Shown: positions 47,888 to 59,549, counted from the first letter of the stretch. The stretch is 64,000 bases of DNA from Megaustenia siamemsis (GCA_032433765.1 JAVIAB010000051.1:50182030-50246029); one strand, 5' to 3'. The notes: generated by a model not told the origin, from the sequence alone. Made by a program: numbers and translations.

Positions 47888-48383
47888 ACTTGCTTCTGTT
47901 TCAGAAGTCTAACATAATCAATATTTGCCACAATAAAAGCTTTACAATCATCGGTAAACACTGTAAACAATATTTTAAAACCAGCAAATTCTTCTATGGC
48001 ACTTTGATGTGCAGAAATTATATCCACCCCTCTACAGGTGTCAAGCAACGAGCAAATCTTTCCACAATTCTTCAATAACAGTAAAATCCTTCTGGATTAC
48101 TAACAAAGTGAACAAGTCTGCTAGTGTCAGTGATATCACAATTTTCATCAATCATTAACAAACAAATATTGGCAATTTTTAATTGAAGATTTTAAACTTT
48201 GAGACAAAAATCTCGACCAGTGTCTTTTGTTCTTCTAGCTAAAGTTTGTTTCGAAACGATACAGATTCAACTTCTTTTACTAACTTTTCTACACTCTACG
48301 CCTTTGCCATTTGAATTACACATTTTAAAATAAAATCTCCATCAGTCAACGGTTCTTTTGATTTTGCAAGCTCATAACTAATC

Positions 48384-48677
48384 TCTAATAGTTCTCAAAG
48401 AGGCCAACACAAAAAGGGAGCTCTTAAAAAACATCAGAAAGAAGCAATCAACATTTTTCGGGCACATCATGAGAAGACTAAAGTTGGAATACCTGGTTAC
48501 AACTGGCAAAATAAAAGGAAAGAGAGATCGCGGACGAAAAAGAGAAAAAATACTGGATATCTTGGTGTCATGGCATGGAAAACAGTCAACAACAGAACTG
48601 ATACGATGCACTGCAGATAGAAGATTGTGGATGGACATGATCACCTACGCCAACCGGTATGGCACATGATGATGATG
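48384..48677 (+). mobile_element. LINE family B 3' fragment inserted in the hAT
   Basis: It is flanked by ATAACTAATC at 48374-48383 and 48678-48687. It encodes KKQSTFFGHIMRRLKLEYLV through WMDMITYANRYGT, then a GATGATGAT tail. The frame is open from 48469 to the stop. Confidence 0.95.
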
Positions 48678-49464
48678 ATAACTAATCACACATGAAACAA
48701 TGAGCAATGATTCTTTCATTAATTTACATTTATATATCTACATTGTTGTTGATTCAACTTTGCACTCAGTTGATCAATCAAAACTTCAAAGCTCCACCGC
48801 TATATGTTTCTCATACATTTTCTGATGATTTGTGGCATATTGGCCTTTTAAGTTACGTCCCTTTAATACACGGCTAACACATGAATGAAAAGTAAACACC
48901 GAGGTTTACAGTCCTTATTGACAATGAAGAAATAATCTAATTTTCAATCAGGTTTAAATATGGTGTTTTCACAATCCACTTTTCTACTTTTGAACATTTC
49001 TTTTTACAAATAGAAACTCACATCAGAGCTACAAGCCACAGAATGTTGTTCCACACTTGTCAGTAACAAACATAGAACTGAGATTGTAAATAAAGCGAAA
49101 GATTGTAATAAAGCAACAGATAAGTCATTTTATTGACAGACGATGGGGCAAAATTACAGACAGTAATCGTGCACATCAATAGAAATGAAGGAGATCAGTG
49201 AAAGATTTTGAATTTTACTTCTAACTTCAAAGGCAGACATGGCGCCAAATGCCACCCCACCTCACCCCGGTTTCCCTCCAAACCTCATTAACTCTTTTCC
49301 GCGATTAGAAAGAGACCGTCCAAGTCCAGCACATTTTTACCTAGCCAAAGATCTTACCTTTTCACCAATTGACAGAAAAGCAACTTTTCAGCGCCAACTA
49401 TAAACAAAGCTTTAGATTATAGTCACCATCAATAATTTGTTGTTTTTAATCGATTGGAACTTTG

Positions 49465-49974
49465 AAAAATAGCGTTTCACAAAATTAAAAATATCTTATG
49501 CAACAAATCTATGTCAAAAGAAGTGAGAAAGAGGGTTCATCGGTGCTATATAAAACCAATTGTGACCTAAGGAAGCGAATCATGGACAGTAGACAAACAA
49601 ATGAAAAGACGATTAGAGGCCACAGAGATGGGATTTCTCAGAAGAATGTTGAAAGTTCCCTGGGCAGCTAAAAAGACCAATGAAGAAATTCTCAAAGAGG
49701 CCAACACAAAAAGGGAACTCCTTAAAAACATCACAAAGAAACAATCAACATTTTTCGGGCACATCATGACAAGAGGAAAATTTGAAAGTTTGGTTACAAC
49801 TGGCAAAATAAAAAGAAAGAGAGATTGCGAACAACAAAGAGAGAACATACTGGAAAGCTTGGTGCCATGGCATGAAAACAGTCAACAACAGAACTGATAC
49901 GATGCACCGTAGAAAGATGATTGTGGAAGGACATGATCGCCTACGCCAACCGGTATGGCACATGATGATGATGA
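49465..49974 (+). mobile_element. LINE family B 3' fragment inserted in the hAT 5' region
   Basis: It is flanked by TGGAACTTTG at 49455-49464 and 49975-49984. It starts in the IAFQKMKNILC region and runs through the MKRRLEATEMGFLRRMLKVP block to the GATGATGATGAT tail. It shows a few stops and shifts. Confidence 0.95.
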
Positions 49975-50215
49975 TGGAACTTTGGCTTTTCATTATGGGT
50001 ATTTATTGTAGCAGTTTCTATGGACGCTTCAAGGGCCAAGGAAAATATACTGATGGGCCGGATGTGGTCAGCGGAGCCTCCATTTGTCCATCTCTGCTAG
50101 AAATGCAAATATTACAGAAGAATAACCAGAATTACATAGAACAATACAAATAATATGTTCCAAGAACTTAGAATTCAAGAAATTGAGATATTGAGTTATT
50201 AATTATTTGCGGGTC

Positions 50216-51225
50216 ATCATCATTGCACTCCGAATATGTCCATAGGTGCTCAGATCCCCTCCTCAGCAAGTCCCGTAGTGTCCAGCGACTGACGACTCCA
50301 GTAATGTGTTGGTTGATAAGTCTTCTTACAAGGCCACTAAGTTTCTCGTTTCTGGCTGTGCCCATCTCAACTCCCATCTCTTTTATCCGAAGGAGTGACG
50401 TGGACTCATGGTTATCGAAGCCCTGTGTCCTTCAAACTTCCGGGAGGGCATTGATGATGTCCGCCCGATCCATTGGTTGACCGTCCTCAACAATAACGCA
50501 GCTAGTCAACCTGTCATTTCTGGCTGTGCCCATCTTAACTCCTATCTCTATCATCCGAAGAAGTGACGTGGATTTGTGTTTATCGAAGTCCTGTGCGCTT
50601 TCCACATCTCGGAGGGCGTTTATGATGTCACCCGATCCATTGGTTGCCCGTCTTCAACGACAGCGCAGCTAGCCAGCATGTCCGCTATTTCATTTCCCCG
50701 TACTCCCGCATGTCCAGGGACATAGACAAATGTGGCCTTACGTATTTTCGATTTCTGCAACGACTCTAACCATTGCATGCGTACAAAGCCCACCTCCACT
50801 TTTTTATCATGCTCATCGAATCACTCAGTATACATGCGTGGGTGTAGTCTTGTGACTCTAACCAGTTGAATGCCTTAGTCACTGCCATCACCTCTATTGT
50901 CATGCTACTCGTGGTCATCACGTATGCACCAATGTCTTCTTTGACCATTCTGCCTGCCGAGCGTGCTGTAAATGCCCATGCACTTCTTTGGTGTCGTATT
51001 ACAGATCCGTCTGTATAGATGACTGCATCTGTGATAACACCGATGAGACCATTGACCTCCGCATCAACCACGACTGAGTTCTGTTCCCTACTTTTCCAGT
51101 CGAGTGTGACAATACACGAGAAATTCCCCTTGAATGACGACAGGCACCAGCATCCACTCCTCGCCAACGTTGATATTGGTAAGCCCATAGACCTGTTTCC
51201 AGAAATTTGATTGACAAACAATTAA
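50216..51225 (-). mobile_element. RNase H domain of an I/Jockey-type LINE, decayed
   Basis: The minus strand encodes a ribonuclease H-like domain: YTDGSV near 51000-51018 (first acidic residue), TIEVMAVTKAF near 50885-50905 (glutamate) and ACILSDSMSMI near 50820-50850 (second aspartate). A GHAGVRGNE-like turn and an ERADMLA-like end follow in broken frame near 50680-50720. LINEs of the I and R1/Jockey groups carry such a domain after the RT. About 165 bp of its C-terminal side is present twice (50349-50512 and 50517-50680). No RT core adjoins it. Confidence 0.85.
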
Positions 51226-51359
51226 AAAAAGCAAGGAATAAAATATCATTTTCGTTTTAGGAAATGTCATATGGGCCAGAGAAGTTAATTATGGAGGGCA
51301 TATTTAAAAGTTAAACGAGAAAGAAGAAGATCTAGGGAAAAAAGTGGGTATTAAACATC

Positions 51360-51475
51360 ACAGATGAACTGGAATTAATGGATGTTAGCTGGAAATGGAC
51401 ATCTCGTGAATGGCAGAGAACATTTCAGAGTAGTTATCATGGGAGCCTGGTGCAAAGAAGGACAAGTTTGTGGGG
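51360..51475 (+). mobile_element. Possible LINE 3' coding scrap
   Basis: The reading DELELMDVSWKW...REWQR followed by RRTSLWG resembles the tail common after LINE RTs (SW......DR..WR). Too short to be sure. Confidence 0.35.
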
Positions 51476-51496
51476 AATTTATGGCGATGGCGATTA

Positions 51497-51499
51497 AAA

Positions 51500-51552
<53 letters not shown>

Positions 51553-51582
51553 AGAGAGAGAGAGAGAGAGAGAAAGAAAGGA
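51497..51582. repeat. Compound A/(TA)/(GA) microsatellite
   Basis: A run of about 20 A is followed by about 14 TA and then about 10 GA units. Confidence 0.98.
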
Positions 51583-52333
51583 TATTGAAAAACATAAACA
51601 GAAAATCATAACATAAATATTCACAAACAGCCTGACTTTAAATTTATAAAACAGCTTCAGACTTCTAGGAAGTTATAAAACACAAAAAAGACACTCATTG
51701 GCACAATGCTTTGTTCTGAACCTAAAAGTTATATTTTTTGCATGTCATCCATCTAAATTATTCTGTGTACGTTTGCTGAATTATAGAAGTGCACTGAGCA
51801 CTTTCAATTCACTCTATTATATAACGAAAGTGTGCTACAAAAATACAGTCTTGTTAAAAGCAAAAGAAAGTATGAGGGTTCTACACTTTTAGATTCTTCA
51901 CAACACAAGTTGTGTACCAAGGACATTTACCCATATAACAAAAATGAAAACAAAATTATCCTGCATTTTTCTTCTCTGTTTGGACTATTTGAATGTTAAT
52001 CTCTTAGAAAAAGAGACTTTGAATGGTAATTTGAGATAGAAATAACGATATTCTTATTGGGTCCGTTGCAAGGCTCTTTTAAGGTTTATACAAAAGTATA
52101 AAATGTATCAATTGCGTCAATTGTTTGACACTGTTTATTTTATATACATCATATTGAATACTGGGTTATAGTTAATGTTGCATGATTTGTGGGTCATATT
52201 TGACTCTATTCGTCTAGTGTACAGTACAGCAAAAAAACGAAAATTTTGGTCGCCATAATGTTTTGGATTTCAAGAAATGTGTATTGTATTTTATTTCTTA
52301 CTTTTGTAATAGTAAGTAAAAATGTGTTGTTAT
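51583..52333. other. Unassigned AT-rich stretch
   Basis: Nothing recognised up to the 8-bp duplication of the next element. Confidence 0.4.
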
Positions 52334-52341
52334 GCAAATGG

Positions 52342-53726
52342 CAGTGGCATATTCTCTATGTTGCCGCAGCTACCGCCGGTAGCCTTGAACAGCAAGTTGA
52401 ACATATTAACGAATTACAAAAGGAAATGATAATTTATTATATTTTACGATAATTATATTACAAATTTTCGAATATTCTATTTGCACATTTCGTAGGCCAA
52501 AATGATTTATTTGCTTTGGTTTACATTTGTTAAAGCAAGGTTTTTCTCTGGCCACTAAAACGTTTGTGAATGAAATCGAAACTACTCTACGATAGTAGAG
52601 TGAAACCGCTGGTGACTAGTTGTACATTTCTCATCTATCGGCGCTAGTAAATTAACGACCTTGACATAAAAAAAGCAGCGAAAAGAATAGGGCTGAAGCT
52701 ACCTATACAGAATGCGGTTTCATGGGTTGTTTTTAGCTCTAGCCAATTAGAAGCGTTACAAAGTGAAAGTGAAACTATGTCTGATTACTGTAACTTCCTT
52801 ACCTTTTTATAACTACGTTAAGCGCAATTTAAAAAATAAAGAAAAATTCGGAAGTTTTTATTTTTGCTGTACGCGAAAGTATTGTATTATATAAGCAAAT
52901 AGTTTTATTCATTTGGGCATATATAATTTTGTTGAACTTCAAGTTTTAAATTACGTTGATTTAAATATATATAGCTTATTCATTTATAACTTCATAACGA
53001 ACTTTTATTATTAATATTATTTTTTTTTCATTACTGCCGACGATATGATGGCAGAGCAAGCATCTACATATAACACAGAGATCTCAATAAACTCTATAGA
53101 TAATCTCTGTGTGATCGAACATAAACTTTTTAATATACACAGATAATTTCCCTAATTGGACACTGCACAAATTACTTCAATCGTATAACAATCACGTTGA
53201 TCAAGGGCAGTTAAAAAATGAACTAAGTGCTATATATTCAGAAGAAATCTGTGATTTCTCAAACAAACCAATTCACTAAATTCTCACTACCTTATATCAA
53301 TTATGATATTATAGCCAATTATGTGAAATAATTCCGGAGGTTTTCAAATTGGCGACATTAATAGTGACAATACTGACTACATCAGCATCTGTAGAAAGAA
53401 ATTTTTCTGCTCTCAAGATAATCAAATCTTATTGTCGCTCAACTCAGACACAAGTGAACGCTTATCTGGTTTGACATTAATATCCATTGAGAAATCATTC
53501 CTTCAGAAACTTAGAAACCAACCCAACAGTACTTTCAATGACAAAGTCATCGAGACATTTTCGTCCCAAACAAGACGGATAGAGTTTACATATAAATAAG
53601 TAAGTAATTTAAAATGTAGTGATGTCATTAGCAAATATTACTTAATGTTAGCCTACTGAATATAATGTATGTGTTTATTTATTATGTCAGCGGTAGCCCA
53701 GACCCCAAAACCGGTACACGCCACTG
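52342..53726 (+). mobile_element. hAT element, internally deleted (about 1.4 kb)
   Basis: The left end is CAGTGGCATATTCTC and the right end, in complement, is CAGTGGCGTGTACCGG. These imperfect inverted termini start with the CAG common in hATs. Flanking 8-mers GCAAATGG (52334-52341) and GCTAATGG (53727-53734) agree at 7 of 8. The only coding trace is the C-terminal dimerisation domain; the catalytic part is gone, so it is a non-autonomous derivative. Confidence 0.85.
53331..53597 (+). pseudogene. hAT C-terminal dimerisation domain remnant
   Basis: The frame reads FKLATLIVTILTTSASVERN, FSALKIIK and LISIEKSFLQKL. This is the standard hAT dimerisation signature (TSASVER.FS.LK...SIE). One stop precedes it, and there is no start codon for it. 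The motif is of the ZMYM1-like hAT kind. Confidence 0.88.
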
Positions 53727-53929
53727 GCTAATGGAGAACTATCCTCTTTGAGTTGATTTATTAGTCACATTTTATTGAACGTTTAATAGGTTTAGAAGAG
53801 AAAACGCAGGAATGTACAGTGAAGGGTTGGTTTGATAATGGCAAGAGAGATGTAAACGAGACAGTGACTGAATAGAGAAGCTAAACAAAAGAAATCATAG
53901 AACAGAGAACAAATGTGGTAGATACTAAC

Positions 53930-54140
53930 ATATGGAGTAGGTCAACATCAAACAAACCTAATTAAAAGACTCTACGTCAAAAGCAGTTGCACATTCAGAA
54001 CAGCTGCAGGCTACACAGACCACTTTGAAGTTAGATCAGAGGTGCATACTATCCGTCCCCCCTCTACTGTTTATTTACATACATGGACTACATATGCAAG
54101 TTAGCACGACTAATGTTGTAGAAACTTAACAACAGTAACA
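53930..54140 (+). mobile_element. LINE family A fragment
   Basis: YGVGQHQTNLIKRLYVKSSC, then FRTAAGYTDHF and YLHTWTTYAS parallel the 950-1140 part of the 435-2028 copy (LCKSLYESS, SAGCS, FITYMDNICK). It is old, with several shifts. Confidence 0.65.
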
Positions 54141-54597
54141 AGACATAAATAACTATAACGCGTTAAGAACAATCAATCAACTAGAAGACTTACACTTGTA
54201 ATGACAAAATCACCACCCCACTAAAACACCGTATATTTCGCTATTTCGTTATAAAACATGAGAATATTTCCCCCATTGCATTAATTGTGGCCATGTGTGC
54301 TTTGTGAGATGATGGATTTTTCCATTTCGGCTCAGCATTTGCATTGGCAGTAGTTAACTGTCATACCGCAGCACTTCAGTAACAACATTTATCCATTTGA
54401 TAATTGATTTCACACTTCAGCCTGGGACCAGCAATTTCGTCGATTGTTGTAAGCAGATTATTGTAAGGTTTTATTCTCATGAAAAGTCAGAATACTTTTT
54501 TTTCTGCTTTCCTAAAAGAAATTGGATGTCTCTAAAAATAAAATGTGTGCATGTTTCATTAAAATCTGATGTAATTATATTATTTAATACATTATTG

Positions 54598-54852
54598 TAA
54601 AGTAAGTAAAGTACCCCGTCACGCCAAGTGGCCAATAGGGAAATATGGTGTTAGTGACCCTATATTTTACAGACCTTCGACACATGATTTTTGGGGTAAT
54701 GTGGTCGGTATTACGCCCGTGCTGCTTTACTTTCCCAGAAAAAAAATCCGCTACCCATTTAAGGCTGGGTGAACCCGGAAGCCGTCGGTTGGGATCGAAC
54801 GCTACCCCTTGTCCTTTGTAGTCCAGTTCACTAACCACTGAGCTATCGTGGC
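54598..54852 (-). mobile_element. SINE1 copy
   Basis: Perfect TAATACATTATTG duplications lie at 54585-54597 and 54853-54865. It is a full-length minus-strand copy with the head at 54790-54852. Confidence 0.96.
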
Positions 54853-54865
54853 TAATACATTATTG

Positions 54866-55247
54866 AAATATTATTTTGTTCAACATTAGACTTGTAGAAT
54901 TATGCTGATGATTCGTTAAAAATTTGAAGCAATCTTCAGAAAAGATATTTTGGCTAAATGACATAGCAAAGCACTAGCTGACCAAATATGTTCAGTATAA
55001 TGCCTGTCCACCCAAAATTTAAAAGAAAATGTGTCCACACAATACATTGTTCCTGGTAATAGAGGCGTGAGGACTCCGAAAGGATGGTTACATTCTCCAA
55101 GAACAGCCTTTGAATTCAGCTTTCGATTTGACTAATTTTAATAGCCCATTTCAAATCAAAATGGGAAAAGAGATATCGAAGAAAAAAATAATTAAAGTAA
55201 ACAAATTATGAATTTTAATTCGTTTGCAGTGATACCGGGGCTTTCGA
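54866..55247. other. Unassigned
   Basis: The ATTCGTTTGCAGTGATACCG motif near 55217 also occurs at 22070. Otherwise nothing was recognised. Confidence 0.4.
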
Positions 55248-55486
55248 CTAACCATTAACCAAGTGGTGTATCGGGAATGTGGTGTTAGTGACCATAATTT
55301 TTATAGACCTTCAGCACACGATTTTTGGGGTAATGTTGTCGGTATTACGCCCGTGCCGCTGTTTTTTCCCAGAAAAAAAATCCGGTACCTATTTAAGGCT
55401 GGGTGAACTCGGAAACAGTCGATCAGGATCGAACCCAATCTCTTGTCATTTGTAGTCCACTTCACTAACCACTGAGCTATTCAAAA
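55248..55486 (-). mobile_element. SINE1 copy
   Basis: The body landmarks GGTAATGTTGTCGGTATTAC and AAAAATCCGGTACC are clear, and the head ends at CACTGAGCTATT. Moderately diverged; no clear target duplication. Confidence 0.9.
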
Positions 55487-55914
55487 TAATAATACTTATC
55501 ACCAATTGACCAGTTGCAATCAGGTAATCATCTTCAAAATATCAGAGAACAGACTTAGACCGCATATGTGTCATAGATGTTGGATTGACGAGAAAGTTGC
55601 TAGCACGGGTGCCACTGACGTCATCACAGTTGAATGAATGTTGTAAACCAGCACAATGAACAATAACAAAACAGAAGCAGCACACAGCAGCGTTGAGTCT
55701 CTTTCTTCTAAATGATGTAGTTAGATTTTAGGAACATTGTTAGAGCATACAATACATGAGAATTGAAGAAACATACACCCATGGCATAGTAAAAATGATG
55801 CTATGCGTTTATACCAAGAAAGTGACAAATAACAATCTTTTGACTATTAATAAGCCATAATAGACTCATACAGCATATATACAGATCTTTCATTAATGCA
55901 TGCTCGCTCAGAAT

Positions 55915-56290
55915 TTAAAAGATTGGAAATGGCAGGACAACATTACAAACATAGATTTATGATATGGTACCAGACAAAAACCAAATGACAAAGAAAAGTG
56001 ACAAGAACGAGAGCGCTGAATAGGACACATACTGCGGAAGTCAGCTGACAATATTACAGGACAGGCTCTTTCTTCTGGAGTCCTTAGGAGAGGAGACAAA
56101 CTGGAAGACATAACAAATACTAGGAAAATACAGCGTGCAAGCAAAGATCATGGGAAAACATAGAACGATCTAAAGAGAATGGCACCAAACGCGATGTCTT
56201 GGAAAGTATTTGTTGAAGACCTATGCTCCACAGGGAGTTCAGGGGAAAAAGAAGAAAATATATGCACTGAGACTAAACATTTAAGAAACT
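55915..56290 (+). mobile_element. LINE family E 3' coding fragment
   Basis: Across frames it reads WIGHILRKSADNITGQAL, a decayed GKR/GRPR linker, then WKVFVEDLCSTGSSGEKEE and a short 3' region. This is the usual C-terminus of one large invertebrate LINE group (NPQGKRKRGRP, then W...V..LCSTGS). It carries stops. Related pieces lie at 58566-59095 and 59860-60190. Confidence 0.82.
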
Positions 56291-56652
56291 GACTTCTTTG
56301 CCTTTTCAACAGTCTCCAAAAATACACAGAATACACTACAAAACTGCCACCTTTACAATTAAGAGAAGCTTGGATTCTGCCACACACACACACATACACA
56401 CACAAATACCCCTTAAATGCCATCTCTTTGGCTCAGCTGCACAGCTGTAAACGATTCAACGAGGAAGCTTTCAGTGTCTGATGGGAGAAAACGAAGAAAG
56501 AAAGAAGTTTACGCTTTCTTTTACAATAAACCAAATATGACCTGGCCAATTACCAAAATGTACTTTAGCAAAACATAAATAAAAAATTTTGTGAATAATC
56601 GATATTCAGTGAATGGGATAGTATATTATCTAGCGTATGACTAATATATTTG

Positions 56653-57420
56653 TCATTATTTAGAGAACAATTTTTATTTTTACTTGTCACGCAAAGTCAG
56701 GAAGAACTCCAGAGCATGGTACATCGCTTTTCACATTCCTACAGAGACTTCAGTCTAACAATAAGTTTGCAGAAAACTAACATACTCGGTCTGAACGTCG
56801 AAGCAACACCTGAAATATATATCGACAACTATACACTTGATGTCGTGCGGCAGTATAACTACCTGGAGTCTATCATCACGACAACTATCTTTAGATACAG
56901 AAATTGATACTCGCATTGGTAAAGCTGCTATCACATTTCGCCCGTCTTTCTAGGCGAGTGTGGCAAAACAACAAACTGACAATTAAAACAAAGGCCGCAG
57001 TTTACAATGCCTGCATCCTCCTGTATGGCAGCGTATCTTTGACAATCTATGCAAAGAGGGAGAGAAGGCTAAATGCATTCCATGTGAGATGTCTGCGCCG
57101 TATTCTTGGTATCACCTGGCTGGCGTAAGGTGATAAACGTGGAGGTCATGACTCGAACAGGCCTCCAGAATATCTACACACTGCTCAAACAACATAGTTT
57201 ACGCTGGCTTGGCCATGTACACCGTATGAAAGATGGCCGCATACCAAAAGATATACTCTACGAACAACTGGCAGATGGCAAAATGACTAGCGGACGGCCA
57301 AAACTTCGATTTGTAGACGAGTGTAAACGCGACATAAAGACTCTGAACTTAAACCCTGCAGCACGGGTAGAAATAGCAATCTCTGGAAACACACTCTAAA
57401 GATCAGCCTCAAGCATGAAA
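56653..57420 (+). mobile_element. LINE family D RT C-terminal region
   Basis: QEELQSMVHRFSHSYRDF, SLQKTNILGL, QYNYLESIIT, IGKA and RLSRRVWQNNKLTIKTKAAV are followed by ILLYGSVSLTIYAKRERRLN and FHVRCLRRILGITW. After one frameshift come LGHVHRMKDGRIPKD and GRPKLRFVDECKRDIKTL. The whole post-catalytic region is thus present with only a few breaks, but the RT catalytic core is missing, so the copy is 5'-truncated. It is the least decayed of the family D pieces here. Confidence 0.88.
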
Positions 57421-58565
57421 CAGACAGATTGATAAAAAAAAAAGAGAATACACGGTGAAAGAAAAAAAAAAATAACATTTCTAGGGGAGCTGAAAAATCT
57501 ACAGTCAAATTTGACTGACGGAGGCTATTTAGCGAACAATCAATATACATATATGTATACCAATGTTTTTGTGTGTATGTAAATGTGATGTATTGAACAA
57601 TGAATATATAATTTAATAAATCATCAATAAGGGAATTTTCAAAATATATAATTTTGCCTTCTAAAATCTTTGTAACTTGGTGCCAATACTGCTTGAGGCC
57701 TTGTTGCCTGAAAGATAGCTACCTAGCGTTTATTTAGTTGTATGTGAAGTTCTTGTAAATTTGGTAACTGTAATGACATATTGTCCGTGTATTTCAGGTG
57801 TATTTACAATAGTTGGTAGCTGTATCAGCATGTATGTTCAGGTGACGTGTTTTAACAGTACTTGAAAATTCACACCTTGCTGCGGTTGACTTTCGTTTGC
57901 TGATACAATAGTTCAACATTGCAAATATTTTTTTTGTATAAATGCGTTTGAGGTGTTTGTACAGTAAATATTAACAGTTACAACACTTTGTTCATGTATT
58001 TCAAGTGCCAGTATATTTCATTGTTATCTGTTGAAATTTGTACTTGCATTTCAAGCTCCTGTACAGCAATTATTATCAATATAAATTAAACTGTTGTACA
58101 TGTACATCAAGCTCTCGTATAGTAATTGTTACTTGCAAAAACTTGTACATGAATATCAAGCGCAAAACAGTTTATATGTTGTTTCTGTATGTAGCTTAGG
58201 ATTGGTTCAATCCCCACTCTTTCTCTTGTAATATTATTTCTGCTTCAGTCTTTTCTAATCACTCCAACATTTGTCTCGGTCATCTCATCTCTGTGATAAC
58301 AATCTTTATTTTATGCTTAGTCATAAGTGACCATGTTTGGCATTAATGGAATGAATAAGATTCTGTATTCTAAGATTTCTGCATAAGATGTTTACTGGTA
58401 CATATTACTATATTATTATTACTATATGTATTTATTTGTGTTAAAGTATAGTGGATAGCTCATCCAATATTTGGTTTGTCTTGTTGCATCGGATATATAT
58501 TTCTTTATCGACTTTACCAACTTCAGACGATATGTGTTATTTTGGGAAATCTTCTTCCTCTACTT
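57421..58565. other. Unassigned, with a degenerate tandem repeat
   Basis: Between about 57780 and 58175 phrases such as TGTACATG.ATTTCAAGC, CTGTACAG.AATT.TTA recur at roughly 60-65 bp with much divergence, which points to an old minisatellite. No gene. Confidence 0.5.
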
Positions 58566-59095
58566 TTCTTCTTCTACCTTTTTAGCTTCCAATGGAGCAT
58601 AGGTCTTCAACAAACACTTTCCAAGTCGTTCTATTTTTTCCCCATTTTTTAAGATCATTCCATGCTTTCTCCATCATCTTCACCTCTGCTTCTATCTGTC
58701 TTCTCCAAGAATTCCTTGGTCTTCCTCTTTGTCTTTTCCCCTGAGGATTAAAAAAAAAGGGCCTGTTGTGTAATACTCTCAGTTGGCTCTGCTGCTACCT
58801 GTGCAGCTTTTCCCTGTTCGTTTAAGGTACGTACATTCCAGGTGCCAATTCTGGAGATTTCTTGGTAGACAAAGTGTGAGTCGGCAACCCGGACTCTTAC
58901 GGCTTTCTCCGGCTTGCGCCATACGTCTGTTAGACAGAGAGCCCTTATCTTTCCTGGATGGCGGATTTACTCTTTTTTCTTTCCTTTGACTTGTCCATGT
59001 TTGTGAAGTTTTTATCGGCTTATTTTTTTACAGTATGGTATAGCCAGTCCCATGCCCAACCCTCCCTTCTCGATTTTGGGAAATACCTTTGACGT
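58566..59095 (-). mobile_element. LINE family E deletion derivative (endonuclease start joined to RT tail)
   Basis: On the minus strand from about 59095 there is a 5'-leader-like region, then at 58880-58775 the start of an APE-type endonuclease: ISRIGTWNVRTLNEQGKAAQ. The text then jumps to SITQQALFFFNPQGKRQRGR and ends with TWKVFVEDLCSIGS near 58600. In full elements the endonuclease start and the RT end are separated by more than 2 kb, so almost the whole coding region is missing between AAEPTE and SITQQAL. It has the form of a short non-autonomous LINE derivative. Confidence 0.82.
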
Positions 59096-59465
59096 ATTCT
59101 AATGCCAGTATAATATTTTGATAATTCTAGCAAAAGTTCACACTTTCCACTGATTTAATTTTGCGTTCGGACAATTGAAGCTAAACACTGACCTCTAATC
59201 GCTCCAATGAGTGTAACATTCGTACATCTTAGTTGATGATTAGTATTTTGAAAATTAATATAATTAGTTTATCAATTGTTGTTTCAGAACTATACTATTA
59301 TATGTTTAATCGATCACTGTGTACGAGATGTAGAAAAAGAAGATATAAATAATCCCATCACTTCCCATTCTGTCTTTATGTTATTAATGCATTTGTTTAT
59401 GTACCAAGGAGATAGTGTTGGACAGCATTTGTCAGTGTTAGGGCAATGTCGTCTTTCTTTCCTAG
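59096..59465. other. Unassigned
   Basis: Nothing recognised. Confidence 0.4.
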
Positions 59466-59549
59466 AATCTAGAAACCTTAGATTGGACTCTCGTTCTCAT
59501 GTTCTCGGGAGTCCAGTTCATTAACCGCTGTCCTGCGGCGACTCCCATG
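59466..59549 (-). mobile_element. Diverged SINE1 head
   Basis: The complement reads GGGAGTCGCCGCAGGACAGC, GGTTAATGAACTGGACTCCC and GAGAGTCCAATCT. These follow the SINE1 head, with box A rearranged and box B mutated. The body is absent. Confidence 0.55.

Larger units (their letters stand above)
45700..48997 (-). pseudogene. hAT transposase (GTF2IRD2/ZBED-like), broken
   Basis: An ATG at 48997 opens SRKVDCENTIFKPD, then a stop, then LDYFFIVNKDCKPRCL, the N-terminal zinc-finger-like region of this family. KRHYATNH-like text follows with shifts. After the LINE at 48384-48677 come ELAKSKEPLTDGDFILKCV, ESVSF and the DDE/catalytic-domain region including SLLDTCRGVDIISAHQSAIE (47857-48075). RWLSRG is split by the SINE at 47390. 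The C-terminal dimerisation block STYLCETFAAMKLMKSKTRN sits near 45950-46015. Stops, shifts and tandem expansions show it is dead. The family also gave rise to domesticated host genes, but nothing here suggests that. Confidence 0.85.
45669..50096 (-). mobile_element. hAT DNA transposon (GTF2IRD2-like type), nested with later insertions
   Basis: Ends: CAGTAGTGGCCAAC at 45669 and, on the other strand, CAGAGATGGACAAA from 50096, an imperfect terminal inverted repeat beginning CAG. Flanking 8-mers are CTCTAAAT (45661-45668) and CTAGAAAT (50097-50104), 6 of 8 alike, as expected for a decayed hAT target duplication. CCACATCCGGCCC lies just inside the 5' end. The element carries a transposase pseudogene and was later hit by two family B LINEs, one SINE1 and three minisatellite expansions. 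Without those it would be about 2.5-3 kb, a usual hAT size. Confidence 0.85.
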
